Positions 7,743-16,199 of a DNA stretch of 64,000 nucleotides are shown here, one piece after another. The position numbers and the translations under genes are program-made. The stretch's first letter is position 1. Each line of letters starts with the position of its first letter. Under the pieces are notes generated by a model. It was not told where the DNA came from. It saw only the letters and a list, made by a program, of their open reading frames with translations, and ran no database searches. The stretch lies in contig JAIKWU010000076.1 in assembly GCA_024684455.1 (NCBI GenBank), positions 1-64,000 of the forward strand, written 5' to 3'. This stretch comes from Bacteroidaceae bacterium (GTDB lineage Bacteria > Bacteroidota > Bacteroidia > Bacteroidales > Bacteroidaceae).

Positions 7743-9290
7743 TTACTCCAACCACCCTTCGCGGTCGAGGTTGCGATAGCCGATGGCTTCGGCGATGTGG
7801 TGCGACTGGATGGTCTCTGAGGCATCGAGGTCGGCGATGGTGCGGGCCACCTTGAGGATGCGGTCGTAGGCACGGGCGGAGAGGTTGAGACGGCGCATGG
7901 CATCGCGGAGACGTTGTAAGGAGGCATCGTCGAGAGCAGCATATTTCTGGAGCATGGCCGTGTTCATCTGGGCGTTGCAATGTACTCCATGGATGTCACG
8001 ATAGCGCTCCTCCTGAATCTTGCGGGCACGGACGACGCGCTCACGGATAACGGCCGACGACTCTCCCTTCGGTGCACGGGCCATGTCCTCGAACGGCACA
8101 CTTTCAACCTCAACCTGAATGTCGATACGGTCCATCAACGGCCCGCTAATCTTGCCCATATAGCGCTGGATCTGTGCGGGAGTACAGGTGCACTGGTGGG
8201 TAGGATGATGATGCCATCCGCAGGGGCAGGGATTCATTGATGCGACGAGCATGAAGGAGCATGGCAGTGTGAACGTGTATTTGGCGCGCGAGATGGTAAT
8301 CACACGGTCCTCAAGCGGCTGCCGGAGCGTCTCCAGAACATTTCTCGAAAACTCCGGCAATTCATCAAGAAAGAGCACCCCATTATGGGCTAGACACACC
8401 TCTCCAGGCGTGAAAGAACTTCCTCCGCCGCAAATGCCAACATCAGATATCGTGTGGTGGGGAGCCCTGAAGGGTCGCTGGCTGACGAGGGTAGAGTCGT
8501 GCTGGAGTTTGCCGGCGACGCTGTGAATCTGCGTTGTCTCCAGACTTTCAGCAAGCGAAAGCGGCGGCAGAATCGAGGGAAGACGCTTGGCCATCATGGA
8601 CTTGCCGCAACCTGGACTTCCGATGAGGATGACATTGTGGCCACCGGCAGAGGCTACTTCAAGGGCTCGTTTAACATTTTCCTGTCCTTTCACCTCATCG
8701 AAGTCAAAGTCGAAATGTTGCTGTTGGGCATAGAATTCCTCGCGTGTGTTGACCTCAGTCGGTGCGATGAAGGTGTTGCCGTGGAGGATGCTGATGACAT
8801 CGCTGAGGTGGTTCACACCATAGACTTTCAACGTATCGACGACAGCAGCCTCACGGGCATTGGCTTCAGGCACGAAGAGGGCTTCGTACTTCAGCGCTCG
8901 GGCTTTGATGGCGATGGGCAGGGCGCCGCGGATGGGAAGGATGGAGCCGTCGAGTCCGAGTTCGCCAACGAACATGTAGCGGTCGAGCGCACCGACTTGC
9001 AGAAAGCCGATGGTAATCATGTAGCCGAGTGCCATGGGCAGGTCGAATCCTGAGCCTTCCTTGCGCACGTCGGCAGGGGCAAGGTTGACGACAGTACTGC
9101 GCGGCAGCAGTGTGTAGCCTTGGGCCCGCACTGCTGCCTGCACACGTTCCTGACTTTCCTTCACGGCACTGTCCGGCAGTCCGACGATGGCAAAATGGTG
9201 GTTGCTGCTCCGTTCGTCGGTATCGACCTCAATGGTGACAGGAATGGCGTTCAGCCCTTGCATGCAGGCTGAATAGAGTTTTGCCTGCAT
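7743..9290 (-). CDS. comM: YifB/ComM family Mg-chelatase-like AAA+ ATPase
   Basis: A 515-residue AAA+ protein of the YifB/ComM family; ComM is a hexameric branch-migration helicase that helps integrate DNA in natural transformation. The N-terminal Lon-like domain (1-180) is followed by a Walker A motif GSPGCGKSMMAK near residue 215, the Mg-chelatase core, the cysteine cluster NPCPCGWHHHPTHQCTC near 355 and a C-terminal lid ending near the stop. It starts 3 bases after a WG-repeat lipoprotein gene, so it is the last gene of that operon. Whether this organism is transformable is not visible. Confidence 0.92.
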   Translation of the reverse strand: MQAKLYSACMQGLNAIPVTIEVDTDERSSNHHFAIVGLPDSAVKESQERVQAAVRAQGYTLLPRSTVVNLAPADVRKEGSGFDLPMALGYMITIGFLQVGALDRYMFVGELGLDGSILPIRGALPIAIKARALKYEALFVPEANAREAAVVDTLKVYGVNHLSDVISILHGNTFIAPTEVNTREEFYAQQQHFDFDFDEVKGQENVKRALEVASAGGHNVILIGSPGCGKSMMAKRLPSILPPLSLAESLETTQIHSVAGKLQHDSTLVSQRPFRAPHHTISDVGICGGGSSFTPGEVCLAHNGVLFLDELPEFSRNVLETLRQPLEDRVITISRAKYTFTLPCSFMLVASMNPCPCGWHHHPTHQCTCTPAQIQRYMGKISGPLMDRIDIQVEVESVPFEDMARAPKGESSAVIRERVVRARKIQEERYRDIHGVHCNAQMNTAMLQKYAALDDASLQRLRDAMRRLNLSARAYDRILKVARTIADLDASETIQSHHIAEAIGYRNLDREGWLE

Positions 9291-9293
9291 GAG

Positions 9294-10580
9294 TTATTGG
9301 GCGATGTCGAGGGTGCAGTTGCCTTTGGCGTCGATGAAACCGTAGTTGTCGTTGCGACGTACGCGGGCGAGACCTTCGCTCATGTCCTCGGCTTCGGTAA
9401 ACTGGCATGAGAACACCTCTTTGCCTTCACGGTCGATGTAGCCGTACTTCTCCGTTGCCTTGTCCCAAACGCGGGCGATGCCGTTGTGGAAGTCGTAGCA
9501 GGGCTGCTGGTTGTACCAGCCGTCGGGTTCATCGTAACCGGGTTCGTAGCGGAATGGCACGACGACATTACCTTTCGTGTCGATGTAGCCGAACTTTCCG
9601 TCCTGGTTGCATACCCAGGCGAGTCCATCGCTGAAGGTGGGGCTGAGGTTTTCTTGGCCTTCGGTGTCTTCAAAGAGGACGAGGGTCTTCCAATCGCCGG
9701 TGAGTTCAAACTTGCCGTTCTTGTTGATGAAACCGCAGGTGTTGTCGGTCTCGGCCCAGCAGAGGTCTTCGCTGAATTGGCCTACGCGGTTGAAGGTAAA
9801 GGGAATGGTCTCAGAGCCTGTCTTGTCGACAAATCCGATGCGCCACATATAGTCGTCCTCGCTTTCAGAGATGTCCTTGCCTACGGCAACCAGTCCATCG
9901 TGGAAGTCGTCGGAACTGCCTTTCACTTCGAAGACCACCTTGCCCGTCTTGTCGAAGAACTTCGTGCTGTTGTTCTCGGGGTCATACTGGCGGCAGAGCC
10001 CTTCGCTGAAGTCGGGGATGATGGGGCCTTCGCCCATCATGACGTCAAACTTGTCGGCAGGGATGACTACCTTGCCCGTCGTGTCGATGAAGCCCACTTT
10101 GCCGAAGTGCGCCCAGTCGATTTCGTCGCCATCCATTTCGTTCACCTTGACAAAGGCAATCAGGCCGTCGCAGAATCCGCTGCCTGTGTAGACGTAGTCG
10201 AACGGCGCGACGACATTGCCCTCGCGGTCGATGATTTGCCGCGTATCGTCGGGGTTGCAGACGATGGCCACACCGCCTTCAAACTCGCAGGGAATGTACT
10301 GGTACTTGCAGGGGATGACTTCGTTGCCCATCTTGTCGATGAAGCCCCAACGTTCGGTTTCATTGTCGCAGACGGCTGCGAGGCCTTCGTGGAAGTTGCT
10401 CACATACCCGTACTTGGGCAGCGCCTTGGCCAGTGCCTCCAGTTCGTCCTGAGTCACTTCGGTCTGCTCGGTGTTGGTTGTTGCATTGTTCTTGTTCTGC
10501 GTACAGGCAGTGACGGTGATGGCTGTCGTCAACAGGATGGCTGTCATGACGGTCCAGCCTTGTTTCATAATCTGCTTCAT
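9294..10580 (-). CDS. WG-repeat lipoprotein 3 (most downstream)
   Basis: A 428-residue predicted lipoprotein: signal peptide with lipobox VTAC near residue 26, an N/T-rich linker, then about nine to ten WG-type repeats (forms such as WGFIDKMGNEVIPCKYQY and EGLAAV), each about 40 residues. WG repeats form propeller or solenoid surfaces used for binding; no enzymatic residues are evident. It is closely related to the next two genes upstream, which points to tandem duplication. It is 27 bases downstream of the second copy and 3 bases upstream of comM. Confidence 0.85.
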   Translation of the reverse strand: MKQIMKQGWTVMTAILLTTAITVTACTQNKNNATTNTEQTEVTQDELEALAKALPKYGYVSNFHEGLAAVCDNETERWGFIDKMGNEVIPCKYQYIPCEFEGGVAIVCNPDDTRQIIDREGNVVAPFDYVYTGSGFCDGLIAFVKVNEMDGDEIDWAHFGKVGFIDTTGKVVIPADKFDVMMGEGPIIPDFSEGLCRQYDPENNSTKFFDKTGKVVFEVKGSSDDFHDGLVAVGKDISESEDDYMWRIGFVDKTGSETIPFTFNRVGQFSEDLCWAETDNTCGFINKNGKFELTGDWKTLVLFEDTEGQENLSPTFSDGLAWVCNQDGKFGYIDTKGNVVVPFRYEPGYDEPDGWYNQQPCYDFHNGIARVWDKATEKYGYIDREGKEVFSCQFTEAEDMSEGLARVRRNDNYGFIDAKGNCTLDIAQ

Positions 10581-10607
10581 ATAAGTTAAAAGTTAAGAGT
10601 TGAGAGT

Positions 10608-11888
10608 TCAAAAGTCAAATGTGCTGTGGCCATCAGGGGTGACAAAGCCAAACTTGTCGTCTTTCATAACCAGGGCAGCACCTTCGCTCACATCGTCTGC
10701 TAAGTCAAACTCGCAGGGGAACACTTCGTTGCCTTCTTTGTTGATGAATCCATACTTGCCCGTTGCCTTGTCCCAGACGCGGGCGAGTCCCTGATGGAAG
10801 TCGAAGACGGGCTGTTCGCTGTAACATACTTCGTCCTCGTCTATTTCGTCAACACCTGGTTCATAGCGGAAGGGAATGACCACCTTGCCTTCGCGGTCGA
10901 TGTAGCCGAACTTGCCCTCCTTGTTGCACATCCATGCCAGACCGTCGCAGAAAGTCGAGCAGAGTGGTTCAGAATCTTCCAGATATTCGTAGAGAGCGAT
11001 GGCCTTGTAGTCGCCTGTGATGACCCAGTTGCCTTCCTTGTCAATGAAACCGGCCTTTTCTTTTTCGAAGACACAGCAGAGGCCGTCCTTGAACTGGCCG
11101 ACAGCGGTAAATTTGTTGGGAATGACCTGCTTGCCCGTCTTGTCGATGAAGCCGAAGAGGAATTCTTCGGTCTCCTCATTATAGGAACCGATGGCAGCAA
11201 GTCCGTCGTGGAAGTCGTCGGCATAGCCGTCGCACTCGAACACTTCCTTGCCTGTCTTGTCGATGAAGAAATTGCGGTAGTTATCGAAGTCCATCACACG
11301 GCAGAGCCCTTCGCTGAAGTCGTAGAAGTTGTCGCGTTCGGTCAAAATCACCTTGTACTTGTCGGCAGGAATGACCACCTTGCCCGTCTTGTCCATGTAG
11401 CCCAGCAGGTACTCGCCGTCTGTATTTTCCTGTCTTTCGAGGAAGGCCAGCAGGCCGTTCTTGCATTCGTGGCCGTAGGTGTCGCCTATCGTGGCGATGG
11501 TGTTGCCCTCGAGGTCGATGAGCAGTTTCTTCTCGTCCTTGTAGACGATGGCAATCCCCTCGCTGAAACTCTTGGCATCGTCAAACTGGCAGGGAATGAC
11601 CTCCTTGCCCGTCTTGTCGATGAAACCATACAGATTAGTTTCGTTGTTCGAAACCAGGATGAGACCGTCGTGGAATCCGCCGTAGACATAGTACTTGGGT
11701 AGCACCTCGGCCAATGCCTTGAGGTCGTCAACGCTGACTTCGGTCTGAACGGGTTCCCACTCTGCTTCTGTCTCCGTTTCCGTCGTCTCGTTGTTGTTCT
11801 TGTTTTGGGTACAGGCAGTGACTACGATGTCTGCAGTCAGCAGGAGGGCTGTCATGACGGCCCAACCTTGTTTCATAATCCGTTTCAT
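10608..11888 (-). CDS. WG-repeat lipoprotein 2
   Basis: A 426-residue paralogue of the flanking WG genes. The signal peptide (MKRIMKQGWAVMTALLL) is nearly the same as that of copy 3, with lipobox VTAC followed by TQNKN. About ten repeats with cores such as YGFIDKTGKEVIPCQFDDA and FHDGL are visible. Between this and its neighbours is the same short A/T-rich spacer built on AGTTAAAAGTTAAGAG, as if the gene was copied together with its spacer. Substrate or partner unknown. Confidence 0.85.
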   Translation of the reverse strand: MKRIMKQGWAVMTALLLTADIVVTACTQNKNNNETTETETEAEWEPVQTEVSVDDLKALAEVLPKYYVYGGFHDGLILVSNNETNLYGFIDKTGKEVIPCQFDDAKSFSEGIAIVYKDEKKLLIDLEGNTIATIGDTYGHECKNGLLAFLERQENTDGEYLLGYMDKTGKVVIPADKYKVILTERDNFYDFSEGLCRVMDFDNYRNFFIDKTGKEVFECDGYADDFHDGLAAIGSYNEETEEFLFGFIDKTGKQVIPNKFTAVGQFKDGLCCVFEKEKAGFIDKEGNWVITGDYKAIALYEYLEDSEPLCSTFCDGLAWMCNKEGKFGYIDREGKVVIPFRYEPGVDEIDEDEVCYSEQPVFDFHQGLARVWDKATGKYGFINKEGNEVFPCEFDLADDVSEGAALVMKDDKFGFVTPDGHSTFDF

Positions 11889-11915
11889 TTGAGTTAAAAG
11901 TTAAGAGTTAATAGT

Positions 11916-13070
11916 TCAAAAGTCAAATGTGCTGTTGCCTTTCGTGTCGATGAAGCCGTATTGGTCGCCTTTCTTTACGAGCGCGAGACCGTCGCTGACA
12001 TCGTCTGCCTCGTCAAATTCGCAGGGGAACACCTCGTTGCCCGTCTTGTCGATGAAACCGAACTTCTCGGTCTGATAATCCCATACGCGGGCCAGTCCTT
12101 CGTGGAAGTCATACGTGGGTTGCATGTCAGTCCATCCCATCTCCTCGTTGTAGCCGATTTTGTAGCGGAACGGCACCACCACGTTGCCCTCCTTGTCGAT
12201 GTAGCCGAACATGTCGCCTTTGCAAACCCAGGCCAGTCCTTCGTGGAAGGAACTTTCGAGGCTTTCCATGCCGTCCAGCAGGGTCTGTGTGTCGTACTCA
12301 TAAGGAACGACCACGTTGCCCTCCTTGTCGATGAAACCCCATTTGCCGTCCTTTTCAGCCCAGCAAAGGCCTTCGCTGTAATCGTCGAATCGGGCATTGT
12401 AATCGACCTTGTTGCCGTTCTTGTCGATGTAAAACTCCGTTCCGTCTTTATAGACGAGGCACACGTCGTTGTGGAATCCGTGATAGTCGCTGCCCATGTC
12501 GCTGAAGCGTACGTCGTATTGGAGCGGAATGACCAGTTGGCCTGTTGTGCCCAGGAATCCCAACGTGCCGACAAGGCCTTCGCCAGCCTCCCATGCCCGA
12601 TGATAAGCCTCGGCAGACACCGGCTTCCACACGGCCAGACGACCGCAGCAGAAACCCTCTTCGCCGAACGAGTATTTCTTGTCCACCTCGAAGGCCACAT
12701 TGCCCTGTCGGTCGATGAAGACACACTGCTCGTCGCCGATGCCCATGCAGGCCAGACCCTCCTGAAAATCATGAATGATTGACACATACTGGCAGGGAAT
12801 GACCTCGTTGCCTGTCTTGTCGATGAAGCCGTACTTTCCGTCGCGCATCACGCAGGCCAGACCTTCGTGAAATCCATAGACCAGTTCGTACTGGGGCAGC
12901 GCCTCCGCCAGCGCTTTCATTTCGTCAGCGCTCACCGCGGTCTGAACAGGTACTGTCTCCGTTTCCGTCGTAGAGAGGTTCTTGTTCCGCGTGCAAGCCA
13001 TGCCCGTCGGCAGGGTCAGCAGACCTGCCAACAACAGTGCACACCCCGTGTTAAAACTCTTTCTTTTCAT
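11916..13070 (-). CDS. WG-repeat lipoprotein 1 (first of three)
   Basis: A 384-residue WG-repeat lipoprotein, first gene of the leftward operon. The signal peptide MKRKSFNTGCALLLAGLLTL differs from those of copies 2 and 3, with lipobox TGMAC; the repeats (KYGFIDKTGNEVIPCQYVS, FHEGLA) are the same kind. It has about one repeat fewer than the others. A TATCTTTG box lies about 32 bases upstream. The three gene copies may bind different ligands at the cell surface or periplasm; nothing in the sequence names one. Confidence 0.85.
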   Translation of the reverse strand: MKRKSFNTGCALLLAGLLTLPTGMACTRNKNLSTTETETVPVQTAVSADEMKALAEALPQYELVYGFHEGLACVMRDGKYGFIDKTGNEVIPCQYVSIIHDFQEGLACMGIGDEQCVFIDRQGNVAFEVDKKYSFGEEGFCCGRLAVWKPVSAEAYHRAWEAGEGLVGTLGFLGTTGQLVIPLQYDVRFSDMGSDYHGFHNDVCLVYKDGTEFYIDKNGNKVDYNARFDDYSEGLCWAEKDGKWGFIDKEGNVVVPYEYDTQTLLDGMESLESSFHEGLAWVCKGDMFGYIDKEGNVVVPFRYKIGYNEEMGWTDMQPTYDFHEGLARVWDYQTEKFGFIDKTGNEVFPCEFDEADDVSDGLALVKKGDQYGFIDTKGNSTFDF

Positions 13071-13440
13071 GATTGTCAGAAATTTTTAAGGGTTGATGCC
13101 ACAAAGATAAGAATTATAAATTAAAAATTAAAATTAAGAATTAAAAAATGCAGGGTGTCGCCCCGTCTGTACGACTTGCGACGGCATGAAGCGTCAAGGT
13201 GTGGGAGTGAGGAAAGTCGGTTTTTCTTGTCGGCAAGACGGATCTGTCGTGCCGCAGCGTCTGACTGGGGGGAGGGGGGAGACTTGTCTGCTCTCTTAAT
13301 AGTCACGGATTACTCTCTCCTGAGTATCCCTGAGGGGGCATCCGCCAGGGGGCGGCGATTCTGATACTTTGTACCTTGTACTTTCTACTACTTTGTACCT
13401 TGTACTTGTTTGGGGCGGTAGTGTTCGAGGTGCAGACGGT
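13071..13440. other. Intergenic gap: WG-operon promoter and repeat debris
   Basis: This 370-base gap holds a minus-strand TATCTTTG box (13102-13109), an A/T-rich stretch built from AATTAAAAATTAA words (13110-13150), a GC-rich non-coding middle, and TACTTTGTACCTTGTACTT repeats at about 13363-13410 just past the end of the DUF4369 gene. No credible gene was seen. Confidence 0.6.
13363..13410 (+). repeat. TACTTTGTACCTTGTACTT repeat, downstream copy
   Basis: Two runs of the word TACTTTGTACCTTGTACTT lie just past the 3' end of the 13441-14487 gene. The same word recurs in both orientations at its 5' end (14384-14480), so the gene is bracketed by the repeat. Confidence 0.75.
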
Positions 13441-14487
13441 TTATTTCAGCACTTTGTCCAGTTCCTTCTCTATCTGTTCAACGTGTTCGAAGCGGCTGAT
13501 GATGTTCTTCTGACGGTCAAGCAGGATGAAGGTGGGCAGACGGCGGATGTTGAGGGTGCGTGCCAAGGGTGTGTCCCACGACAGTCCATCATAGAGATGG
13601 CGCAGGGTCGATGAGTCGGGCTCGTTGACGTAGGTGGTCCAGTTGACGTCGGTGGCGTCGAGCGAGACGGTAACAGTGTTGAGGCGGCTCTTAGGATAGC
13701 GACGGACGGCACTGCGGACGTTGCCCATGTTGGTCCACGCCGAGGGTTGCCACGTGGCCCAGAAGTAAAGGAGGGTGTGTGGTGCGGTGAGCAGGCTGTC
13801 TGGCACGTCGGCAGTCTGTCCTGGCATCCCTTTGTGACGGTCGGACAGTGCTTTTTTCAGCATGAGCAGCAGCGGGCTGGTGGGATGTTCGCTCTCCAGG
13901 AGGGTGCAGAGTTCGGCGGTCTTTGAGTGGTCTGCCTCGGCATCCTGCACGAAGTAACGCTCAAAGAGGTAGAGGGCGACACAGGAGGCGGCCTGTCGGC
14001 GAATGAAGCGTTCTGCAATGTCGCGTGTCTCGACGGGATTGGCGTCGTGTGTCTCTTTGCGAAACTCGTTCATCAGTTCGTTTTCCTTCGTTCCTTTCAC
14101 CGTGTAGCCTCGCAGGTCGCTGGCGGTGGCTTCGTACTCAAGGTTTGCACGGGCGGAGGCGAAGATGACTTGCTCGACGGCGTTGGGGAAGACGAGGATG
14201 TAGGGTGACGGCTCGCGTTGATGTCCGGCGTAGGCGAAGCGGCCTTCGCTGACGTGGATAGTGTCGATGCGTGGGTCGTCGCCGTCGAGGCTGTAGATGA
14301 GCAGGTCGGTCTGTTCCATGCCGCTGATTTCGCCGCGCAGACGGAATTCGTCGCTGCCGCTGCCACAGGAGGTGGCGAGTTGAAGTACAAGGTACAAAGT
14401 ACAAAGTACGACGTAGGGCGCATTGTGCACTTGATACTTTGTACCTTGAAACTTGTACCTTGTACTTTGTTCTTTGTACTTAATCAT
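13441..14487 (-). CDS. DUF4369-type lipoprotein with degenerate thioredoxin fold
   Basis: A 348-residue predicted lipoprotein. After Cys41 (LATSC) comes a DUF4369-like beta domain (about 48-130, RGEISGMEQTDLLIYSLDG), a helical linker, and a TlpA/AhpC-like thioredoxin fold (about 220-345) ending LPTFILLDRQKNIISRFE. Where TlpA proteins have WCxxC this one reads WATWQPSAW (243-251), so both redox cysteines are gone. The ATG overlaps the stop of the upstream gene (ATGA), which supports this start. The first 38 residues are translated from an intergenic-type repeat. Likely a binding or structural role, not a reductase. Confidence 0.8.
   Translation of the reverse strand: MIKYKEQSTRYKFQGTKYQVHNAPYVVLCTLYLVLQLATSCGSGSDEFRLRGEISGMEQTDLLIYSLDGDDPRIDTIHVSEGRFAYAGHQREPSPYILVFPNAVEQVIFASARANLEYEATASDLRGYTVKGTKENELMNEFRKETHDANPVETRDIAERFIRRQAASCVALYLFERYFVQDAEADHSKTAELCTLLESEHPTSPLLLMLKKALSDRHKGMPGQTADVPDSLLTAPHTLLYFWATWQPSAWTNMGNVRSAVRRYPKSRLNTVTVSLDATDVNWTTYVNEPDSSTLRHLYDGLSWDTPLARTLNIRRLPTFILLDRQKNIISRFEHVEQIEKELDKVLK
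14384..14480. repeat. TACAAGGTACAAAG repeats inside the 5' end of the DUF4369 gene
   Basis: Words GTACAAGGTACAAAGTACAA (14384-14408) and, in the other orientation, TACTTTGTACCTTGAAACTT and TTGTACCTTGTACTTTGTTC (14441-14480) form an imperfect inverted pair. They are translated as the charged start and hydrophobic core of the signal peptide. Confidence 0.8.
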
Positions 14488-16184
14488 GGTTTGACGATTG
14501 TCTCAACCAGGTCTTTATACTTCAGAAATTCAAGGTCGTTGAGCGCACGACGTGCCAGTGTGCGGTCGGCCTGTGCCGTGGCTGTAAGACCTTCACGGAT
14601 GAGATTCTGGTCGCCCATGCGGGCACCGAGTAGTGCGCGCAGATAACTGGTCATGGCATCGGGCACGGCTACCTGCTTGAGCGACTGGCGGGCAGAGGCG
14701 TAGTCCTGGGCGAGTAACTGTGCAAGGACGGTGGAGTTGGTGGCTGTTCCGTCGAGTTTGGCTGCTGCCTGGTTGTACTTGCCCTGTGCGATGTAGAGAT
14801 TGCCGAGGGCTTCGTCGATGTTCTGTGCTCCGCTGCCTTTTGCCATGTAGAGTTCAGCGGCCTTCACGTCGCCACGTTGCAGGGCGATGAGGCCGAGGTT
14901 GGCGTTGGGTTCGGGGGCCGAGGCGTTCTTGGCGAGCGCCTCTTTCAGCAGGGCTTCAGCACCGTCGTATTCGCCCATGTTCATCGAAATGACTCCGAGG
15001 TTGTTGTAGGCACGATAGTCGTTCGGATAGCGTTCGGTCGTCTCCTGGTAGATTTTCTTCTTCTGACTATAGTCGTCTGTAAGCAGGTTGCCCGCATAGA
15101 GCAGTTCCTCGACGCTCAGAGCGGATGCCTGATTGTTCTGAATCAGGGAGAGAATCTGGTCGTCGCTGCGTCCGATGACATCATAGTTGATGGTCATGCG
15201 GGCACGGCGCAATTCGGGCAGGACGGCATCGGCAAGTTCGCTATAGACGGTGGCTATGTTCTGAATTTCACGCTCACGCTGTTCAGGGTCGTCGTACATG
15301 GAGAGCACACGCAGGATGAGTTCCTTGTCTTGCAGGTGGGACTGACTGACGAGTTCCTGAAAACCTTCCCAGTCCTCGGCTGTGTACTTCGTATCGACCG
15401 CACCCTCAAGCCTTGTCTTCTTCATCTGTTCCTTCACGTAGTCGGCACTGGTCTTTCCACGACGCTCAGCCAGTTTCTCGTTGAAGTCGTAACGTCCGTC
15501 GGGCGAAGCGTAAGCACTGACCTCGACATTGTTGAGCACAAGGCTCTGCTCGTCGGTCTTGATGTTGCGCAGTGTCTGGATGAAGTCCTGTACGTTCTGA
15601 CTGTTCAGTTCGCTGCCTCGCAGATTGGACTGTGCAATGAGGAACTTGATGGTAGCGGCCTGTTTCTGGGAAATCACACGGCGGAACTGGTCGGCTCCGA
15701 GTGCTGCATGGGCCGTAGCGCAAGTCTGGCTGACGAGTGCCGGCGTGCAGATGGTACCGTAGCCGATCTGTACGTCTGGCAAACGCAGTACCTTGGTCCC
15801 CTTGTGTCCGTTGAAACGCATGATGAGGTCGCAACTCTCCATGCCTTCACGAAAGGGGAACGTAGTACGCAATGTAGCACGTCCGCCGTTCTTGTAACTG
15901 ATAATCTGATGGTTCGCCTCGACCTTCTCGCCCTGGAATGTGACCGAAGAGCCCACTTGCTCACCACCCTGCCAGCGCACGACCGGCGTGCACGTGATGA
16001 CGGCTTTCTTGTTCATGAACTTCGCTGGTAGGTTCACATTGATTGTCGTTGGCACTTCACCTGCAACATACTCGAGCGGGGTCGGGGTCACAGTGAAGTT
16101 GTCGGTGGTGAACTTTCCCATCGACGAGCAGCCGCACAGAAGCAGGGCCGCCGTCGCAGTGAATGTAATAACAGACTTTTTCAT
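14484..16184 (-). CDS. OmpA-like / TPR envelope lipoprotein
   Basis: A 566-residue lipoprotein with signal MKKSVITFTATAALLLCGCS. Residues about 25-190 form a Bacteroidetes envelope domain; about 215-260 resemble an OmpA peptidoglycan-binding core (VEVSAYASPDGRYDFNEKLA, then RGKTSADYV); about 360-500 hold tetratricopeptide repeats (YPNDYRAYNNLGVISMNMGE). It probably links outer-membrane assembly or scaffolding to the cell wall, by inference. It starts 15 bases after the permease gene and overlaps the next gene by 4 bases, so translation is coupled. Confidence 0.75.
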   Translation of the reverse strand: MKKSVITFTATAALLLCGCSSMGKFTTDNFTVTPTPLEYVAGEVPTTINVNLPAKFMNKKAVITCTPVVRWQGGEQVGSSVTFQGEKVEANHQIISYKNGGRATLRTTFPFREGMESCDLIMRFNGHKGTKVLRLPDVQIGYGTICTPALVSQTCATAHAALGADQFRRVISQKQAATIKFLIAQSNLRGSELNSQNVQDFIQTLRNIKTDEQSLVLNNVEVSAYASPDGRYDFNEKLAERRGKTSADYVKEQMKKTRLEGAVDTKYTAEDWEGFQELVSQSHLQDKELILRVLSMYDDPEQREREIQNIATVYSELADAVLPELRRARMTINYDVIGRSDDQILSLIQNNQASALSVEELLYAGNLLTDDYSQKKKIYQETTERYPNDYRAYNNLGVISMNMGEYDGAEALLKEALAKNASAPEPNANLGLIALQRGDVKAAELYMAKGSGAQNIDEALGNLYIAQGKYNQAAAKLDGTATNSTVLAQLLAQDYASARQSLKQVAVPDAMTSYLRALLGARMGDQNLIREGLTATAQADRTLARRALNDLEFLKYKDLVETIVKP

Positions 16185-16199
16185 ACTTTTCTTTATTGT

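Noticed and set aside
14877..16031. 384-codon open frame opposite the OmpA/TPR gene
   Set aside because: Antisense shadow without a start context or recognisable domain.
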